From CAYFZO01 sp965226235 (lineage in GTDB: Bacteria; Pseudomonadota; Gammaproteobacteria; Poriferisulfidales; Oxydemutatoraceae): a stretch of 64,000 nucleotides of DNA. The notes under the pieces were generated by a model. It made no database searches, was not told the DNA's origin, and saw only the letters and a program-made list of their open reading frames with translations. The translations under genes and the position numbers were made by a program. This document shows, piece after piece, positions 52,651-62,384 of this stretch. The stretch spans positions 248,001 to 312,000 of the forward strand of contig OZ245335.1 of assembly GCA_965226235.1 (NCBI GenBank), in the 5' to 3' direction. Numbering within the stretch: the stretch's first letter is position 1; each line of letters starts with the position of its first letter.

Positions 52651-53534
52651 GTAGGAAATATGCCCGTCGATATGTAGCGGTCACCACGATCACACACGAT
52701 CGCGACGATCACCGCGTCACTGACCTCCATTGCGACCCTCAGCGCAACGCTCACGCAGCCACCCGACGAGATCCCACAGAAAATACCTTCCTGCCTGGCC
52801 AGCGCGTGCATCATGCGTTCGGCTTCCTGCTGGCTGACTTGCAGGTCTCGGTCCACTTTTTCGGGATCGAAGATCTTCGGCAGGTAACCTTCGGGCCAAC
52901 GCCGGATACCGGGAATTTTCGAACCCTCTTCCGGTGTAACGCCGATGATCTCAATCTCCGGGTTTTGTTGCTTGAGGAATGAGCCGGCCCCCATAATCGT
53001 GCCGGTAGTTCCCATCGAACTGACAAAATGAGTCACGGTGCCGCCGGTGTCGCGCCAGATCTCCGGTCCGGTGCCCGTGTAATGCGCCTGAGAGTTATCC
53101 TTGTTGGCAAACTGATCGAGCACCCTGCCCTTGCCTTCGGCCTGCATTTGCAGCGCGAGATCACGCGCGCCCTCCATACCCGCTTCCGCCGATACCAATA
53201 TAATCTCGGCACCGAACGCCTTCATCGTCGCCCGCCGTTCAGCACTCATGTTCTCCGGCATGATCAACGTCATCCGGTATCCTTTGATCGCTGCAGCCAT
53301 CGCCAAGGCGATGCCGGTATTGCCACTCGTCGCTTCGATCAACTGGTCGCCCGGCTTGAGCTCGCCACGCTGCTCCGCGCGCACGATCATGTTCATTGCA
53401 GGGCGATCTTTGACCGAGCCGGCAGGATTGTTGCCTTCGAGCTTGACCAGTACGTGATTGTCCCCCGGGTACAGCCTTTGCAAACGCACCAGCGGGGTGT
53501 TGCCAACGGTATCCGCAAGGGTTGGATAGTTCAT
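52647..53534 (-). CDS. cysM: Cysteine synthase B
   Basis: PLP enzyme making cysteine from O-acetylserine and sulfide or thiosulfate. It has 295 residues with the PLP lysine at 42 (NPAGSVKDRP), ATSGNTGIALAMA and GTTGTIMGAG. Short length and EGIFCGISSGG at the end favour CysM over CysK. I chose the ATG at 53534, one base after the acpS stop; an ATG three codons earlier overlaps acpS. Confidence 0.92.
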   Translation of the reverse strand: MNYPTLADTVGNTPLVRLQRLYPGDNHVLVKLEGNNPAGSVKDRPAMNMIVRAEQRGELKPGDQLIEATSGNTGIALAMAAAIKGYRMTLIMPENMSAERRATMKAFGAEIILVSAEAGMEGARDLALQMQAEGKGRVLDQFANKDNSQAHYTGTGPEIWRDTGGTVTHFVSSMGTTGTIMGAGSFLKQQNPEIEIIGVTPEEGSKIPGIRRWPEGYLPKIFDPEKVDRDLQVSQQEAERMMHALARQEGIFCGISSGGCVSVALRVAMEVSDAVIVAIVCDRGDRYISTGIFPT

Positions 53535-53535
53535 A

Positions 53536-53922
53536 TCACCCATTCTGCACAAAAACGATTGCCTGTGCGACCGCGTAATGGCGTTCATCGGAAATACTCA
53601 GCAAGGTTCTGCACCGCTCATTGGGGCATGGCAACAAGCCCTGTGGCAATATCACCTCCGGCTTGCCAAGCCGATCGTGATCGATTTGAATCCTGCACGC
53701 GTATGCCCCCCCTGTAAATCCAAGCCCCAAGGCTTTGACCACCGCTTCCTTCGCCGCGAACCGCCGGGCAAGAAACCTCGCCGGGTGTCTGCTTTTTCCG
53801 TAACTGCAATACTCCCGTGGATGCAACAGCTTCCGGAAGAAACGCCCCGGGTGGTGCCGCAGCACGGCGGCAACTCTCTCCAGGCTAACGATATCGACGC
53901 CGATTCCCAGGATATCGCTCAT
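53536..53922 (-). CDS. acpS: Holo-[acyl-carrier-protein] synthase
   Basis: Transfers phosphopantetheine from CoA to ACP. The 128-residue protein has both magnesium-binding motifs: IGVDIVSLERV and FAAKEAVVKALG. Start overlaps the pdxJ stop as ATGA. The pdxJ-acpS order after recO is standard in gammaproteobacteria. Confidence 0.95.
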   Translation of the reverse strand: MSDILGIGVDIVSLERVAAVLRHHPGRFFRKLLHPREYCSYGKSRHPARFLARRFAAKEAVVKALGLGFTGGAYACRIQIDHDRLGKPEVILPQGLLPCPNERCRTLLSISDERHYAVAQAIVFVQNG

Positions 53923-54644
53923 GGTAACCCACGCATCGCCTGTTTCATCGCCGTAACTGCCTTGGCCAGCCCCATGAAAATGGCATCGGCGATGATCGAG
54001 TGACCAATATTCAGTTCGTTGATTTCTTCTATCTCGGCGATCGCGCGCACGTTGGCACGCTGTAAACCATGACCGGCATTGACCGTCAAACCACGTGACG
54101 TAGCGTAGCGCGCCATTGCAGCAATACGCGCCAACTCGTTTGCCATGTGATCGCCGACCGCGTTGGCATATTGTCCGGTATGCAATTCGACCGCAGCGGC
54201 GCCTGTCTCGACCGCAGCGTCTATCATGTCTTTTTCCGGTTCAATGAACAATGAGACCTTGATTCCTTCTGTGGCCAGTTTATCGCAAATACCCCCGACG
54301 CGCTCTAAACAGGCAGCGACGTCGAGTCCTCCCTCGGTGGTCAACTCTTCGCGTTTCTCCGGTACGATGCAACAAAAGCGGGGCTTCACGGCGCATGCGA
54401 TCTCCACCATCTCATCGGTCGCCGCAATTTCAAGATTCAGCGTTTTTGTCACGGCTTTACGCGCGGCATAGACGTCTTTGTCCTGGATATGACGACGGTC
54501 TTCGCGCAGATGAATCGTGATGCCATCGGCTCCCGCGCCTTCGGCGACATGAATCGCCCGCGCAATATCCGGATACGAAGTGCCACGCGCTTCACGCACC
54601 GTAGCCACGTGATCCAGGTTGACCCCCAGCCTGACTTTATCCAT
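53919..54644 (-). CDS. pdxJ: Pyridoxine 5'-phosphate synthase
   Basis: Last ring-closing step of DXP-dependent vitamin B6 synthesis. From the ATG at 54644 (MDKVRLGVNLDHVATVR) the TIM-barrel protein has 241 residues, against 243 in E. coli. Motifs GADGITIHLREDRRHI, LFIEPEKDMIDAA and VNAGHGL are present. It lies 33 bp after recO. Confidence 0.95.
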   Translation of the reverse strand: MDKVRLGVNLDHVATVREARGTSYPDIARAIHVAEGAGADGITIHLREDRRHIQDKDVYAARKAVTKTLNLEIAATDEMVEIACAVKPRFCCIVPEKREELTTEGGLDVAACLERVGGICDKLATEGIKVSLFIEPEKDMIDAAVETGAAAVELHTGQYANAVGDHMANELARIAAMARYATSRGLTVNAGHGLQRANVRAIAEIEEINELNIGHSIIADAIFMGLAKAVTAMKQAMRGLP

Positions 54645-54677
54645 CGCGAAACAACGGCATCGACACAAGGCCTCCTC

Positions 54678-55388
54678 TTACGTGATCTCCCGCAAGTAGC
54701 GGAAGACCGAGCGAGTATGTATTTTACGGTCTTTTAAGTGATAGTTGATGACAGCACGCAAGAGTTGTTTTGCTTCGCGCAAAGTACGAGAATCGCTGTC
54801 CTGCAGGCCTTGACCGAGGTTCAACAAAGTGCTGCCCAGGCAAAGCAGTTGCCCTGATCCTGCCTGGCCGCATCGCCTCGGCCCTTGACCTGGCGTGTAT
54901 TGATACAGCGCATCTGCAATCAACGGCTCGCAGGTGACGTGATCGTGTTCAAGCTGCAAGCCATTCCCGGTCACTTCCAGGATCCGCAATTCGAAATTGC
55001 GCAACACGGGTTCATAATCCATCTGCCCGGCGATCTCGGAAAGAACCGTCACATAGCACTCGAACAGACGGCGCGATCTCACGCGCGTCGGCACCAGAAG
55101 GAAGATCAACTCGTTGATATACATACCGATCATTTGGTCTTCTGGTGCGGTCAAAACCGCTTTACCCTGAGGGTCGAAATCCCGCAGATTCAGCAATTCA
55201 CTACGGCCGGAGCACCACACCAAGGCTGGAATAAAAGGTTGCATGTTCTTGCCGATCGTCTTCGACGACTGTCTGGCAACCGCTGTGATCCGTCCATGCC
55301 CCGCAGTAAAAAATTCCACGAGGCTGGTCGTTTCCTGGTAAGGCCTGCGATGCAGTATGTAAGCGGGCTCCTTGTCGAAAACGATCAC
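54678..55388 (-). CDS. recO: DNA repair protein RecO
   Basis: RecFOR-pathway mediator that helps RecA load on SSB-coated DNA. The 236-residue protein has an N-terminal OB fold (AYILHRRPYQETTSLVEFFT, RITAVARQ), a helical domain and the C-terminal region. The cysteine pattern is weak, as in other gammaproteobacterial RecO. The ATG overlaps the era stop by 4 bp. Confidence 0.93.
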   Translation of the reverse strand: MIVFDKEPAYILHRRPYQETTSLVEFFTAGHGRITAVARQSSKTIGKNMQPFIPALVWCSGRSELLNLRDFDPQGKAVLTAPEDQMIGMYINELIFLLVPTRVRSRRLFECYVTVLSEIAGQMDYEPVLRNFELRILEVTGNGLQLEHDHVTCEPLIADALYQYTPGQGPRRCGQAGSGQLLCLGSTLLNLGQGLQDSDSRTLREAKQLLRAVINYHLKDRKIHTRSVFRYLREIT

Positions 55389-56305
55389 TGCATCTCTCCG
55401 TCGCTCGAATAGGACTCAATCACTACCGGGTCGCGTTGCCATGTGCTTTTTGTCTTGACCAGTAATTTCAAAAACACACGCTTGCCAAGCAAACCTTCGA
55501 TACTGTGCCGAGCATGGGTACCCACCCGTTTCAAGCGGTCTCCCGCGTGCCCGATTACGATCCCACGCTGACGTTCTTTCTCGATATAAATTATGGCCAG
55601 CAGATACGCCATAGACTCGCGCTCTTCAAAGCGCTCTATCTCGACGTGCAGCGTGTATGGCAGTTCCTGGTGTAACTCCAGTATCAACCGCTCCCGTATC
55701 AGTTCGGCAGCGATGAAGCGTTCACTACGGTCCGAAAGTTGATCCTCGGGAAAGAGAAAGTCCCTGGGAGGGAGGTGTGCACCCAGCGCTTGAATAAATC
55801 GGTCGAAGCCTTTGTCCCGTAAAGCCGACAACGGAAAGATTTCATCGAATGCGTGGTGTTTCGAGACAGTCTCGATGACCTTCAGCAATTGAAGCCTGCC
55901 GCGTGCGAAGTCGATTTTATTCAGCACCAGAAACGTGGGCTTGTTGCTGTCTTTCACCGCCTTGAGCAGCATTTCGTCCTGGGGCAACCATTGGTTGAAC
56001 ACGACCATCATCACGATCACATCGACGCTATGTAGCGCGCGTAGCGCGTTTTTATTCAAAATTCGATTCAGTGAACGCGATGCCCCGGAGTGCAACCCCG
56101 GGGTATCGACGAAAACCATTTGCTGCTGCCCCTGCGTAAGTACCCCACGCATGTTGTAGCGTGTAGTCTGCGGTTTGTGGGTTACGGGAGAAAGATGCGC
56201 GCCGATCAGGCGATTAAACAGGGTGGATTTACCAACGTTCGGGCGCCCTGCCAAAGCAATGAATCCACAGTGGCGGATATCGGCCAGGGCGATTTTATCG
56301 GTCAC
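55385..56305 (-). CDS. era: GTPase Era
   Basis: Ribosome-associated GTPase needed for 30S assembly. The 306-residue protein has G1 GRPNVGKST, G3 DTPG, G4 NKID and a C-terminal KH domain with the IYIEKERQRGIVIGHAG motif. It overlaps rnc by 11 bp; the rnc-era-recO order is conserved. Confidence 0.96.
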   Translation of the reverse strand: MTDKIALADIRHCGFIALAGRPNVGKSTLFNRLIGAHLSPVTHKPQTTRYNMRGVLTQGQQQMVFVDTPGLHSGASRSLNRILNKNALRALHSVDVIVMMVVFNQWLPQDEMLLKAVKDSNKPTFLVLNKIDFARGRLQLLKVIETVSKHHAFDEIFPLSALRDKGFDRFIQALGAHLPPRDFLFPEDQLSDRSERFIAAELIRERLILELHQELPYTLHVEIERFEERESMAYLLAIIYIEKERQRGIVIGHAGDRLKRVGTHARHSIEGLLGKRVFLKLLVKTKSTWQRDPVVIESYSSDGEMQ

Positions 56306-56963
56306 GACAAACCAGTAGCTTTTCCAGCATGGCGGAGGCGGCCTGTTGTTCGGCTTTGCGCCTGGAAGTCGCTTCTCCGCGCGAACGCATGTCCGGTTCG
56401 ACTAACGTGCACTCCACCTGGAAATGCCCTTCGCAGACCTCTTCCAACACGTTATAAGCAGGTAAAGCCAGCCCTTTCTTCTGCAGATATTCCTGTAGTC
56501 TGGTCTTGGCATCTTTGAGACTGCCCCGCGGAAGGTTCGCCAGCGTATCGAGGAATACTTCCCGGACAAATTCTTCGGTCCTGTCAATACCACGCAGCAG
56601 ATACAGAGCACCGATCACCGCCTCGAGCGTATCCGCCAGCAAGGCTTCCCGCCAGAGACCACCAGAGGCAGACGATTCACCACCGCCGACGACGATCAAA
56701 GGTGGCACATCGATTTCTTTCGCGACTTTGGCCAGGGTCTCTTTTCTCACCAGGTGTGCACGCAACCTGGTCAGTTCTCCCTCGTCAAGAGACGGAAATT
56801 CGGAATAAATCAACCGGGAAATCAAAAGCCCCAGCACCGCGTCACCCAGAAATTCAATACGCTCGTTATGAACAGCGGCGGCGCTGCGGTGGGTCAGTGC
56901 CTGACGCATCAGCGATTCTCCAAGCAACTCACGACCGAAGATAGAGCGCAGGTTACGCGGCAT
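56295..56963 (-). CDS. rnc: Ribonuclease III
   Basis: Cuts double-stranded RNA, including the rRNA precursor. The 222-residue protein has the catalytic signature NERIEFLGDAVLGLL with the metal-binding Glu and Asp, and a C-terminal double-stranded RNA-binding domain (DAKTRLQEYLQKKGL, RRKAEQQAASAMLEKL). It lies 15 bp after lepB. Confidence 0.96.
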   Translation of the reverse strand: MPRNLRSIFGRELLGESLMRQALTHRSAAAVHNERIEFLGDAVLGLLISRLIYSEFPSLDEGELTRLRAHLVRKETLAKVAKEIDVPPLIVVGGGESSASGGLWREALLADTLEAVIGALYLLRGIDRTEEFVREVFLDTLANLPRGSLKDAKTRLQEYLQKKGLALPAYNVLEEVCEGHFQVECTLVEPDMRSRGEATSRRKAEQQAASAMLEKLLVCRDR

Positions 56964-56978
56964 CCGCCTCTTCGCCCG

Positions 56979-57728
56979 TCAGATGTGTATCCCGATTCGG
57001 GACAGATCAATGCCTTCATCCCAGTTCCAGTGCATCCACACCAGGCTGGCACGCCCGACCAGGTTGCCTCTTGGCACGAACCCCCATACCCGGCTGTCGT
57101 TGCTGTTATCACGGTTGTCACCCATGACAAAGTAACTATCGGCGGGCACTTGCCAGCTACCTTCGAGGGCAGCACTGCCCTGATGCAACACAACCGTGTA
57201 GTCGGCATCGTCAAGACGCTCGTGCACAAAGCGCAGGCCTTCTCGTTGCAAAGAACGGTCTTCCTCCACGATGTCCATGTCGACGAGGTTGCCGTTGATA
57301 CTCAGTTGCTTGTTGTAATAGGCGACACGATCCCCCGGCAGCCCGACCAGCCGCTTGATAAAGTTCTGGGAAGGATTATCCGGGAAGCGGAAGACCACCA
57401 CGTCACCCCGGTCGGGTTCATCGACCCTGGACAGGGTCGTATAAAAAACCGGCAAACGCAGCCCGTAAGAGAATTTGTTCACCAGGATAAAATCGCCGAT
57501 TTGCAGCGTCGGCAACATGGAACCCGAAGGAATACGAAACGGCTCAAAAAAGAAGGACCGGAACAACAGTACGATCAGCAACACCGGAAAAAAAGAACGC
57601 GATAACTCGACCCACCATACGCTACGCAAACCTGGTTGGCCTCTGCCACGGCGCAAGCCATGCATCAACGCTATCAAGCCGGTCAAAAGCGTAGCGATAA
57701 CCAGAAAAAACTCCAGGTTGAACGTCAT
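56979..57728 (-). CDS. lepB: Signal peptidase I
   Basis: Inner-membrane serine protease that removes Sec and Tat signal peptides. The ATG at 57728 gives 249 residues with two N-terminal helices, the catalytic Ser70 (PSGSMLPTL) and the Lys of IKRLVGLPGD; GDNRDNSNDSR is box E. It is shorter than E. coli LepB (324) because the periplasmic insert is smaller. Upstream in-frame codons run into the tRNA and are not coding. lepA is not upstream. Confidence 0.95.
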   Translation of the reverse strand: MTFNLEFFLVIATLLTGLIALMHGLRRGRGQPGLRSVWWVELSRSFFPVLLIVLLFRSFFFEPFRIPSGSMLPTLQIGDFILVNKFSYGLRLPVFYTTLSRVDEPDRGDVVVFRFPDNPSQNFIKRLVGLPGDRVAYYNKQLSINGNLVDMDIVEEDRSLQREGLRFVHERLDDADYTVVLHQGSAALEGSWQVPADSYFVMGDNRDNSNDSRVWGFVPRGNLVGRASLVWMHWNWDEGIDLSRIGIHI

Positions 57729-57771
57729 TATTTTTGCCTTGGGCCCAAGACAGCAGGAGTGTGTGCGAGGT

Positions 57772-57891
<120 letters not shown>

Positions 57892-57948
57892 TCTGCAAAC
57901 AATACAACACATTCCGATAAAAACTTGCAGGCCGACCATCATGTTGAC

Positions 57949-58290
57949 TTATTTTCCCAGCAGCGCCAACACTTTTTCAAGATCGGCCCTCATCTGGGAG
58001 ATTAACTGCTTGCTGTAGGCTCGTTCGGTTTTGCTTCCACCCTGCGAAATCTGCTTCCTGGCACCGCTGATGGTATATCCTTGATTGTGAAGCAAATCAT
58101 CAATCTGTCGAATCAGGTAAATGTCCTGGCGACGGTAATAGCGGCGCGAGCCACGTCGCTTGGTCGGTTTTAGTTCCGGAAAAACCTTTTCCCAATAGCG
58201 CAGCACGTGTTGTTCTATCCCACAAAGACCGCTGACCTCGCCTATTGTGAAGTAATACTTTTCGGGAATTGGCGGAAATTCACTCTTCAC
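57949..58290 (-). CDS. MerR family transcriptional regulator
   Basis: A 113-residue DNA-binding protein. The MerR winged helix-turn-helix is clear (YFTIGEVSGLCGIEQHVLRYWEKVF, in parts, then RGSRRYYRRQDI) with a short C-terminal coiled coil and no cysteines for metal sensing. It is the small MerR-like protein always found after ihfA; its target is not known. It overlaps the ihfA stop by 11 bp. Confidence 0.92.
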   Translation of the reverse strand: MKSEFPPIPEKYYFTIGEVSGLCGIEQHVLRYWEKVFPELKPTKRRGSRRYYRRQDIYLIRQIDDLLHNQGYTISGARKQISQGGSKTERAYSKQLISQMRADLEKVLALLGK

Positions 58291-58588
58291 CTGCTCTCAA
58301 AATTTGTGGTTTGACCCGTTCCCTCAGCTTTTGACTCGGCCGGAACACGACGACCCTGCGGGCAGATACCATCACCTTTTCACCGGTCCTCAGGTTTCGA
58401 CCCGGGCGAGGGGATTTGTGCCGCAAAACGAAGTTGCCAAAACCCGATAGTTTTACGTCCGTTCCCTCTTCCAGCATCATGCTGATTTCTTCAAAGAACC
58501 CGGAGACAAACTCTTTCGCCTCCTGCTTGTTCAAGCCTAGTTCATTGAACAGATTTTCAGCAAGGATCGCTCTGGTAACTGCACTCAT
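58280..58588 (-). CDS. ihfA: Integration host factor subunit alpha
   Basis: DNA-bending HU-family protein; pairs with IhfB. The 102-residue protein has VKLSGFGNFVLRHKSPRPGRNLRTGE in parts, with the intercalating Pro on the beta-arm and ARRVVVFRPSQKL. It lies 3 bp after pheT, the standard pheS-pheT-ihfA order, which fits alpha rather than beta. Confidence 0.95.
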   Translation of the reverse strand: MSAVTRAILAENLFNELGLNKQEAKEFVSGFFEEISMMLEEGTDVKLSGFGNFVLRHKSPRPGRNLRTGEKVMVSARRVVVFRPSQKLRERVKPQILRAGEE

Positions 58589-58591
58589 CGA

Positions 58592-60922
58592 TTAATTCCT
58601 GAACCTGATTTTTAATCTATCTGCCAGCGTGGTCACCACTCTTTCTACCGAATCCGTGCAGACCTGCTCTTCTAGAGTGCTGGAAATACCCTGAAAGATC
58701 AACCCCAAGGTTATGCTTTTTCGACCGCTTTCCCTTTTCTTGTCCGCGTAGACGTCAAACAGCACCACTCTTTGCAGTGAACGAATCCCGAGTCGATCGA
58801 TGCATGCCAGAATATCCGCCGCGTCGATGCCGATCGGCACCCAAAGCGAAATATCACGCCGCACCGAAGGATACCGCGACATTGCAGAAGCCTGCACGGC
58901 TTCCAGTGGCATCAGCTTGTCCAGCTCTATTTCAAACAGAAACACATCGCCTGCAACACCCAACTGTTGAGCGATCGTGGGAGAAAGCGCTCCCAGGCAA
59001 CCGATATCGTTGCCGTCGAGTGCAATGGTGGCAGCCTGGCCGGAATGTAAACCCGGCCGCCGGGAAGCCACGCAGCTCAGTCTCGCCGAGTAACCTGCCA
59101 GCAAGGCGTAGAGGTCGCCTTTCACGTCATGGAAATCTATGGCGCGAGACGCCTCACCCCATTGCTCCGGGTATACATCGCCATAAGCAAGGCCACCCAG
59201 AACGCTTCGTTCCGATTGCCTGTCAAAGCACTGCCCCAATTCAAAAATCCGCACCCTCTCCTGCTGACGATGGAGATTATGCACCAGCACTTTCAACAGC
59301 CCTGGCCATGGCGAGGCACGCATCACCGACGCTGTGGGGGAGATCGGATTTTCGAGTTCCAAAGCAGGCTGCGAGCCGAACCGTGAGGACAGCGCGGGAT
59401 CGACGAAGCTGTATGTCATCACTTCAAAATAGCCTCGCCCAACCAGACGATCGCGGTAGTCGTCCCGCGGTTTGCGGCCATCCTCGATCCTGCCGTGAAC
59501 ACGATCGGCAACGGCTACCTGATTTCGGCCGATTTTGTCATAGCCATAAAGTCTCCCGACTTCCTCGATCAAGTCTTCTTCAATATCAAGGTCAAACCGG
59601 TGCGAAGGCAGCGTGCAACGCCAGCCGCCTCGGCACGAACGCACCTGGCACCCCAGGTGGGTCAGCATCTCCGATATTACGTCTGCCTCGATCTCTATAC
59701 CCAGGCGGCGCGTTACCAGATCGTGATGCAACGTCACCGGCTGCTTTACCTTCAAAGGCGCAGCAACCGATGCAATCGACTCGAACTCGCCCCCGGCAAT
59801 CGAATCCAATAATTCGCTTGCACGCTCCATTGCACGTTCCTGCAGTTGTGGGTCAATACCGCGTTCAAAACGTAGCGATGCTTCGGTATGCAGACCATAG
59901 GAACGTGCCCTGCCCGCGATTGCCGTCGGCTCAAAGAAAGCACATTCGATCAGAATATTTCGCGTAGTCGATGAGACCGCACTGTCGGCGCCGCCCGCGA
60001 TCCCTGCCAACGCCAATGGTCGACGGGTGTCGGCAATCAACAGGGTGTGTTCATCCAGTTCAACCTGTCCCTTTCCGATCAGCTCGATGCGTTCCCCCGC
60101 CGTTGCATAGCGCACCACCAGTTCGCCTTCAATTTTGTCAAGATCAAATGCATGCAAAGGTTGACCAAGGTCGAGCATGACGTAGTTCATGACATCCACC
60201 ACCGGATGCAAAGCACGCACCCCGCTACGCCGCAAGCGCTCCTTGAGCCATAGCGGAGTAACGGCGCCGGGGTCAAGACCACGAACTGCGCGGACAAAGT
60301 AGCGTGGACACGCCTGCTGCTCCTTGACCTGTACTGAGAGCGTGCCATCCCGCGTCCCCGGGATGGAGCGCTGGCAGGGTATTTCCAAACGATAGCCACG
60401 GATCGCCGCGACTTCGCGCGCCAATCCAAGCAAGCTGAAACAGTCGGCTCGGTTAGGCGTCAAATCAAGTTCAAAAACCTTGTCCTCGAGTTTCAGGTAC
60501 TCGACAATGTCAGTACCGACCACAGCGTCGTCACCGAGATCGAGAACCTCTTCAGGCTCATCCCCGATACCAAGTTTTTCCGCAGAACAGAGTACGTCAT
60601 CGGCAAATGCCTCGTGCGCATCGCTGGCGCTCGTGCTACATCGCGCCAGCGGCACGCGCATACCTTCACGGAGATTCGGCGCAGTGCAGACCACCTGTAG
60701 CAAAGTCTCCTCACCGGTATCCAGCCAACATAATTTCGAGTGTCTGCCGCCCGGATACTTTTCAAGCCGCTGGATCTGTGCAGCCACGACGTCCGGCAGA
60801 GGGTTGGCGGCATCGCTTAGCTTTGCCACTTCCAGCCCTGCCATGGTCAAGGATTCCGCAAGCGACTGTGGATCAAGTCTTTTCCCCAGCCACGCTTCGA
60901 GCCATGACAGACAAAACTTCAT
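58592..60922 (-). CDS. pheT: Phenylalanine-tRNA ligase beta subunit
   Basis: Beta chain of the (alpha-beta)2 class II synthetase; carries the editing site. The 776-residue protein has the EMAP-like tRNA-binding domain (about 38-150), B3/B4 editing domain, B5 domain and C-terminal anticodon-binding ferredoxin fold (SRYPSVRRDISLWV). Length is close to the 795 of E. coli. It is 3 bp after pheS. Confidence 0.96.
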   Translation of the reverse strand: MKFCLSWLEAWLGKRLDPQSLAESLTMAGLEVAKLSDAANPLPDVVAAQIQRLEKYPGGRHSKLCWLDTGEETLLQVVCTAPNLREGMRVPLARCSTSASDAHEAFADDVLCSAEKLGIGDEPEEVLDLGDDAVVGTDIVEYLKLEDKVFELDLTPNRADCFSLLGLAREVAAIRGYRLEIPCQRSIPGTRDGTLSVQVKEQQACPRYFVRAVRGLDPGAVTPLWLKERLRRSGVRALHPVVDVMNYVMLDLGQPLHAFDLDKIEGELVVRYATAGERIELIGKGQVELDEHTLLIADTRRPLALAGIAGGADSAVSSTTRNILIECAFFEPTAIAGRARSYGLHTEASLRFERGIDPQLQERAMERASELLDSIAGGEFESIASVAAPLKVKQPVTLHHDLVTRRLGIEIEADVISEMLTHLGCQVRSCRGGWRCTLPSHRFDLDIEEDLIEEVGRLYGYDKIGRNQVAVADRVHGRIEDGRKPRDDYRDRLVGRGYFEVMTYSFVDPALSSRFGSQPALELENPISPTASVMRASPWPGLLKVLVHNLHRQQERVRIFELGQCFDRQSERSVLGGLAYGDVYPEQWGEASRAIDFHDVKGDLYALLAGYSARLSCVASRRPGLHSGQAATIALDGNDIGCLGALSPTIAQQLGVAGDVFLFEIELDKLMPLEAVQASAMSRYPSVRRDISLWVPIGIDAADILACIDRLGIRSLQRVVLFDVYADKKRESGRKSITLGLIFQGISSTLEEQVCTDSVERVVTTLADRLKIRFRN

Positions 60923-60925
60923 GCG

Positions 60926-61921
60926 CTATTGCTTGAACTGCTCGAGAAAGCGCAGGTCATTTTCAAAAAACCACCGTACATCGCCGATACCATGGCGCAA
61001 CATCGCGAGGCGCTCGATCCCCAACCCGAAAGCATAGCCACTCCATTCACAGTTGTCGGAATCGGTTGCGCGCAACACCTTTGGGTGCACCATGCCGCAC
61101 CCGATTATTTCAAGCCAATTGCCGCGATTGTCGCGGATATCGACTTCAGCGGATGGTTCGGTAAACGGAAAGTACGAAGGCCTGAAGCGAATTCGCAAGC
61201 CTCGGTTGTCAAAAAACGATCGAAGGAACACTTCGATGATGGTTTTCAGGTCAGCAAACGAGACGTTCTGATCGACCAGTAGCCCTTCAACCTGGTGAAA
61301 CATCGGGCTGTGCGTTACGTCCGAATCACAACGGTACACACGCCCCGGAGCAATGATCTTCAGTGGAAAAGAGCGTTTCTCCATCGTCCGGATCTGCACC
61401 GGAGAAGTATGCGTGCGCAGTAACCTGCCGTCCCGAAAATAGAACGTGTCGTGCATCGCTCTGGCTGGATGATGCGGAGGGATGTTCAGCGCCGTAAAGT
61501 TGTGAAAATCGTCTTCGACCTCTGGCCCCGTGACCACCTCGAATCCTTGACGGGAAAAGAAATCCTGTACTCGGCGCAGGGTCAGTGTCACCGGATGCAG
61601 AGCACCATGCTGCTGCCCCCTGCCAGGAAGCGTGACGTCTATTCGCTCGTTGGCGACACGCTGCTGTAGTGCCAGAGAGAGTAGCTCCGGCTCGCGCGCC
61701 GCAAATGCCTCCTTCAGAAGCCGCTTGGCCTGGTTCACGGCACGACCCGCTTCCGGGCGCTGCTTCGGCGGTAGATGACCGACGGCAGTAAGGTGTCGTG
61801 TCAGGACCCCCTTGCGACCAAGGTAGTGAACGCGTAACGTCTCGAGAGATTCGGTGCTTGCGGAACGAGCTACTTCGTCCAGCGCTTTCTCGACCAGTAC
61901 CTGCAGCTCATCGCCCATCAT
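60926..61921 (-). CDS. pheS: Phenylalanine-tRNA ligase alpha subunit
   Basis: Catalytic chain of PheRS. The 331-residue protein has an N-terminal coiled coil, motif 2 (SPVQIRTMEKRSFPLKIIAPGRVYR, in parts) and motif 3 (GYAFGLGIERLAMLRHG). The ATG at 61921 is followed by a second ATG; either may be used. It lies 62 bp after rplT; I see no Phe-rich leader peptide there. Confidence 0.96.
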   Translation of the reverse strand: MMGDELQVLVEKALDEVARSASTESLETLRVHYLGRKGVLTRHLTAVGHLPPKQRPEAGRAVNQAKRLLKEAFAAREPELLSLALQQRVANERIDVTLPGRGQQHGALHPVTLTLRRVQDFFSRQGFEVVTGPEVEDDFHNFTALNIPPHHPARAMHDTFYFRDGRLLRTHTSPVQIRTMEKRSFPLKIIAPGRVYRCDSDVTHSPMFHQVEGLLVDQNVSFADLKTIIEVFLRSFFDNRGLRIRFRPSYFPFTEPSAEVDIRDNRGNWLEIIGCGMVHPKVLRATDSDNCEWSGYAFGLGIERLAMLRHGIGDVRWFFENDLRFLEQFKQ

Positions 61922-61984
61922 ACCAACCGATCGTACGTCTCGTGTGCTCTGCGTAAAACTGGCAAAGCCCCGTGCGTGCTGTTA

Positions 61985-62362
61985 CTAAACCTGTTCTACT
62001 CTTGGAAATGAGAGGGCAGCTTTCGCTGTTTCAGCGAGTTTGCCAAACACTTCCGGATTATGTACCGCTAAATCAGCCAGTAGCTTGCGGTCCAGTTGAA
62101 TACCGTGTTTGAACAGGCCATTGATGAACCGGCTGTAAGACAGGCCATACTGTCTTGCGGAAGCGTTGATGCGAGTAATCCACAAGGCGCGCATGGATCG
62201 CTTGCGCTGGCGCCGATCGCGATAAGCGTATTGCCCGGCCTTGATGACGGCTTGCTTGGCTACACGAAAAGATTTGCTACGCCGGCCACGGAAACCTTTG
62301 GCCTTATCCAGGATTTTTTTATGTCTGGCACGCGTCGTAACGCCGCATTTTACTCTGGACAT
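61985..62362 (-). CDS. rplT: Large ribosomal subunit protein L20
   Basis: 50S assembly protein and, in other bacteria, translational repressor of rpmI-rplT. From the ATG at 62362 (MSRVKCGVTTRARHKKIL) it has 125 residues with the basic N-terminal helix and RALWITRINASARQYGLSYSRF in parts. The C-terminus runs a few residues past the E. coli length of 118. Confidence 0.96.
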   Translation of the reverse strand: MSRVKCGVTTRARHKKILDKAKGFRGRRSKSFRVAKQAVIKAGQYAYRDRRQRKRSMRALWITRINASARQYGLSYSRFINGLFKHGIQLDRKLLADLAVHNPEVFGKLAETAKAALSFPRVEQV

Positions 62363-62384
62363 GAAAAAAACACTCCGGAACCAA

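Noticed and set aside
57738..57749. Palindrome CTTGGGCCCAAG before lepB as a terminator
   Set aside because: On the minus strand it is followed by GCAAAAATA rather than a T-run, and it lies only 9 bases before the lepB ATG.
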